A stretch of DNA of 64,000 bases, taken from Deltaproteobacteria bacterium. Lineage in GTDB: Bacteria; Desulfobacterota; Desulfuromonadia; Geobacterales; Pseudopelobacteraceae. Below are positions 63,201 through 64,000 of this stretch, piece after piece (position 1 is the stretch's first letter; every line of letters starts with the position of its first letter). The translations under genes and the position numbers were made by a program. Location: positions 17,721 through 81,720 of the forward strand of contig JAJXWO010000014.1 in NCBI GenBank assembly GCA_021781535.1, read 5' to 3'. The notes below the pieces were generated by a model, which saw only the letters and a list, made by a program, of their open reading frames with translations, made no database searches and was not told the origin of the DNA.

Positions 63201-64000
63201 GGCGGCCACCACCGGAACCACCGGCATCGGCGGAGCGTGGAGCCATATTTCGACCGTTACCGGCAACGCCAACTCGAATACGGTTGTCGGCTCGAACAAG
63301 ACCTACGTCCTGGACAACAGCATCGCAAACAAGGGGAGCAATGGCGGGGTGACCTGGACGGGATTCAAGAACATCTCCGACACCGGCACCGGTGTCTTCT
63401 CCATGGGCAACGGCGGCAGCGTCACCGGCAATCTCGACGGAGGCTTGGGCGGCACCCTCAACTACAGTACCTACACGAATCCCGTCACGTTGAATCTGGC
63501 CGGCACCGCCACCGGTATCGGCGGTTCATGGAGCAACATCGCTACCGTAACCGGCAGCAGTAACAACGACACCGTCAGCGGCATGGGAAAGACCTACAAC
63601 CTGACCGCTGCCAATGCGGGCAGCAGCGGCGGGGTCTCCTGGACTTCGTTTGAGAAAATTGCCGATTCCGGCACCGGTACGATTGCAACAAGCGGCGGAC
63701 GGACATACACCCTGACGGGCGCCAATACCGGCACCGTCGCCACGCTGCTGCCGGGCGGCTACACAGGCATCGGCACCCTGGCCGATTCGGGTGCAGGCGT
63801 CTTCCGCTTTGCTGCAGGCGGAGCCGTGACCGGCACCATCTCTGCGACAAACGGCACGCTGGATTATTCGGCTGGGATTACGGGGCCGGTGGCGGTTGAT
63901 CTGACCGCACAGACCGGCACTGGCATCGGCGGCACCTGGAACGGCATCACCACGGTGACCGGGAGCGGCGCTGCGGACACCATGGGCGGCACCAATGCGA
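60241..64000 (+). CDS. TpsA-type filamentous haemagglutinin-like exoprotein, 3' end beyond window
   Basis: 1,253 codons without a stop to the edge; AGGAGGAAACTC precedes the ATG. A long signal peptide (about 63 residues, ending SPAHA) is typical of TpsA. The TPS secretion domain spans roughly residues 64-330, with NQTSGNAIINWHGYNIG, SIMLNRVTGGDPSYIYGLL and VINPNGLLVGPGA. Then Gly/Thr/Asn-rich beta-helix repeats follow, with period 99-100 residues and two longer units of about 135. It is an exported adhesin or surface filament; the C-terminal function cannot be seen. Cotranscribed with TpsB. Confidence 0.92.
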   Translation, partial: MKQHHTRAKPLNQKCAGSSRNHHLLNDVVHLVAEKFKGAVIPAGVPVSMLTLLSALTASPAHALPQNGAVAGGAATISQPNPTTMTINQTSGNAIINWHGYNIGANESVRYSQPGSSSIMLNRVTGGDPSYIYGLLSGNGQVWVINPNGLLVGPGATIQTGSFLASTMNITNENFLSGKHIFTSAPDSLASVVNQGSISAAQGGYVVLAAPSVTNSGSIVANVGSVHLAAGDTVTLSLDNGNLINVAVNGDVAANALGVTNTGRITANGGQVVLSARVAGDVMKSVVNNEGIIEAQSTIEHNGAIILDNGDGGITANSGTLDASGNNPGETGGNITVLGDKVGLFAGSSIDVSGDAGGGTVLIGGNFHGAGAEKNASMTYVDKDAAIQADARAAGDGGRVAVWADDATKFYGTISAKGGVQGGDGGFVEVSGKHSLTYAGLVNLGASKGATGTLLLDPDDITISHGSTDTNISVAGTDPFTDTSSGSGSVLTDGTLNTQLGTASVSVATTTGSITSLADVDITLNSNTLTLQSAADVNLAGTYRGTGALNLTFASTLDLTTAPTFVGAPVVAATGGGSASIIKATGQTWALSGNNQGSVAGVTFTNAGTLTDTGTGIFNMGSGGSLTGNLDGGTGGTLNYSSYTTPVTLDLAGNNTTGIVGSWSGITTVTGNAATSNTVTGSSKTYTLTGANAGNSSGVSWSSFGTISDSGTGTLSTAGTQVYNLTGLNMGDVTTLLPGGFTGIGTLSSTGAATFNMGTNGSVSGNLNGGTGGSLNYSSYITPVTLDLAGTGTTGIGGSWSNIATVTGTSSIGDTIRGLGKTYTLDSSIADKGSSSGVTWSAFENIADTGAGTFKFGAAGSVTGNITAVGGTLDYTGHATAAHVTLSGNAGTTTGIGGTWSGITSVTGSANTGDLITGASQTYTLDNTLANKGSNGVVTWTGIENLTDAGTGTFNMGSGGRVSGNLDGGANGTLDYSNYTAPVTLNLAATTGTTGIGGAWSHISTVTGNANSNTVVGSNKTYVLDNSIANKGSNGGVTWTGFKNISDTGTGVFSMGNGGSVTGNLDGGLGGTLNYSTYTNPVTLNLAGTATGIGGSWSNIATVTGSSNNDTVSGMGKTYNLTAANAGSSGGVSWTSFEKIADSGTGTIATSGGRTYTLTGANTGTVATLLPGGYTGIGTLADSGAGVFRFAAGGAVTGTISATNGTLDYSAGITGPVAVDLTAQTGTGIGGTWNGITTVTGSGAADTMGGTNA

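Noticed and set aside
60217..63850. Many minus-strand open frames opposite the TpsA gene
   Set aside because: They mirror the repetitive Gly/Thr-rich coding sequence; the plus-strand frame is continuous with a signal peptide and TPS domain.

Overview
The window reads as chromosomal DNA of a Geobacter/Pelobacter-like bacterium (Desulfobacterota, Geobacterales). This is an inference from gene content: multi-SLBB export protein with Wzz and Wzi partners, GH57 next to galT, a zinc-ribbon/DUF3426 protein, a Cys-containing FKBP, a GAF sensor kinase with a Cys-rich N-terminus. No rRNA, tRNA or CRISPR array was recognised.

Layout. 1-11.6 kb is housekeeping: a FabH-type ketosynthase cut by the left edge, a small membrane protein, yggT, a cold-shock gene, miaA-uvrC, an ammonium transporter behind a good sigma-54 promoter, an envelope gene pair (TPR/coiled-coil/DUF11 plus LysM), a DivIVA-domain protein, a yggU-type gene and an FKBP isomerase. 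A class C-like group II intron with a frameshifted maturase (11.65-13.59 kb) lies directly downstream of the terminator shared by the convergent FKBP and zinc-ribbon genes. 13.7-25.6 kb, all on the minus strand, holds the zinc-ribbon/DUF3426 protein, a DUF2400 protein, galT, GH57, a nucleotidyltransferase fused to a degenerate phosphomannomutase domain, a response regulator and kinase pair, and cysS.

26-53.8 kb is a long minus-strand surface-polysaccharide region. It contains wzz, a multi-SLBB export protein, a Wzi-type gene broken by an in-frame TAA, a WecA/MraY-type initiating transferase, six glycosyltransferases, a Wzy-type polymerase, a Wzx/MurJ-type flippase, rfbC, rfbA, rfbB, a second truncated wzz and gmd, followed by pit and its DUF47 partner. 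The central part (about 34-44 kb) is visibly AT-rich and carries an IS3-family element sitting in the remains of an IS4-type element, as expected for a horizontally exchanged O-antigen or capsule locus. No rfbD is present.

Between the truncated wzz and gmd (47.8-51.1 kb) is the most unusual stretch. Small accessory genes (DUF2442, GxxExxY, one HEPN/MNT pair with a broken HEPN gene, one intact HepT/MntA-like pair) are separated by co-oriented copies of a ~120-bp repeat with imperfect ~30-bp inverted ends. Part of it is a tandem array with a ~142-bp period. Two more copies flank the wzz-export gene block. Separately, a four-helix-bundle gene between rfbA and rfbB is bracketed by short-period repeats, one of which encodes an N-terminal extension of RfbA.

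53.9-58.3 kb returns to housekeeping (uppP, radC, protoporphyrinogen oxidase, a class-B DnaJ). The right edge holds a two-partner secretion system: a complete TpsB transporter and the first 1,253 codons of a repetitive TpsA exoprotein that runs off the window.
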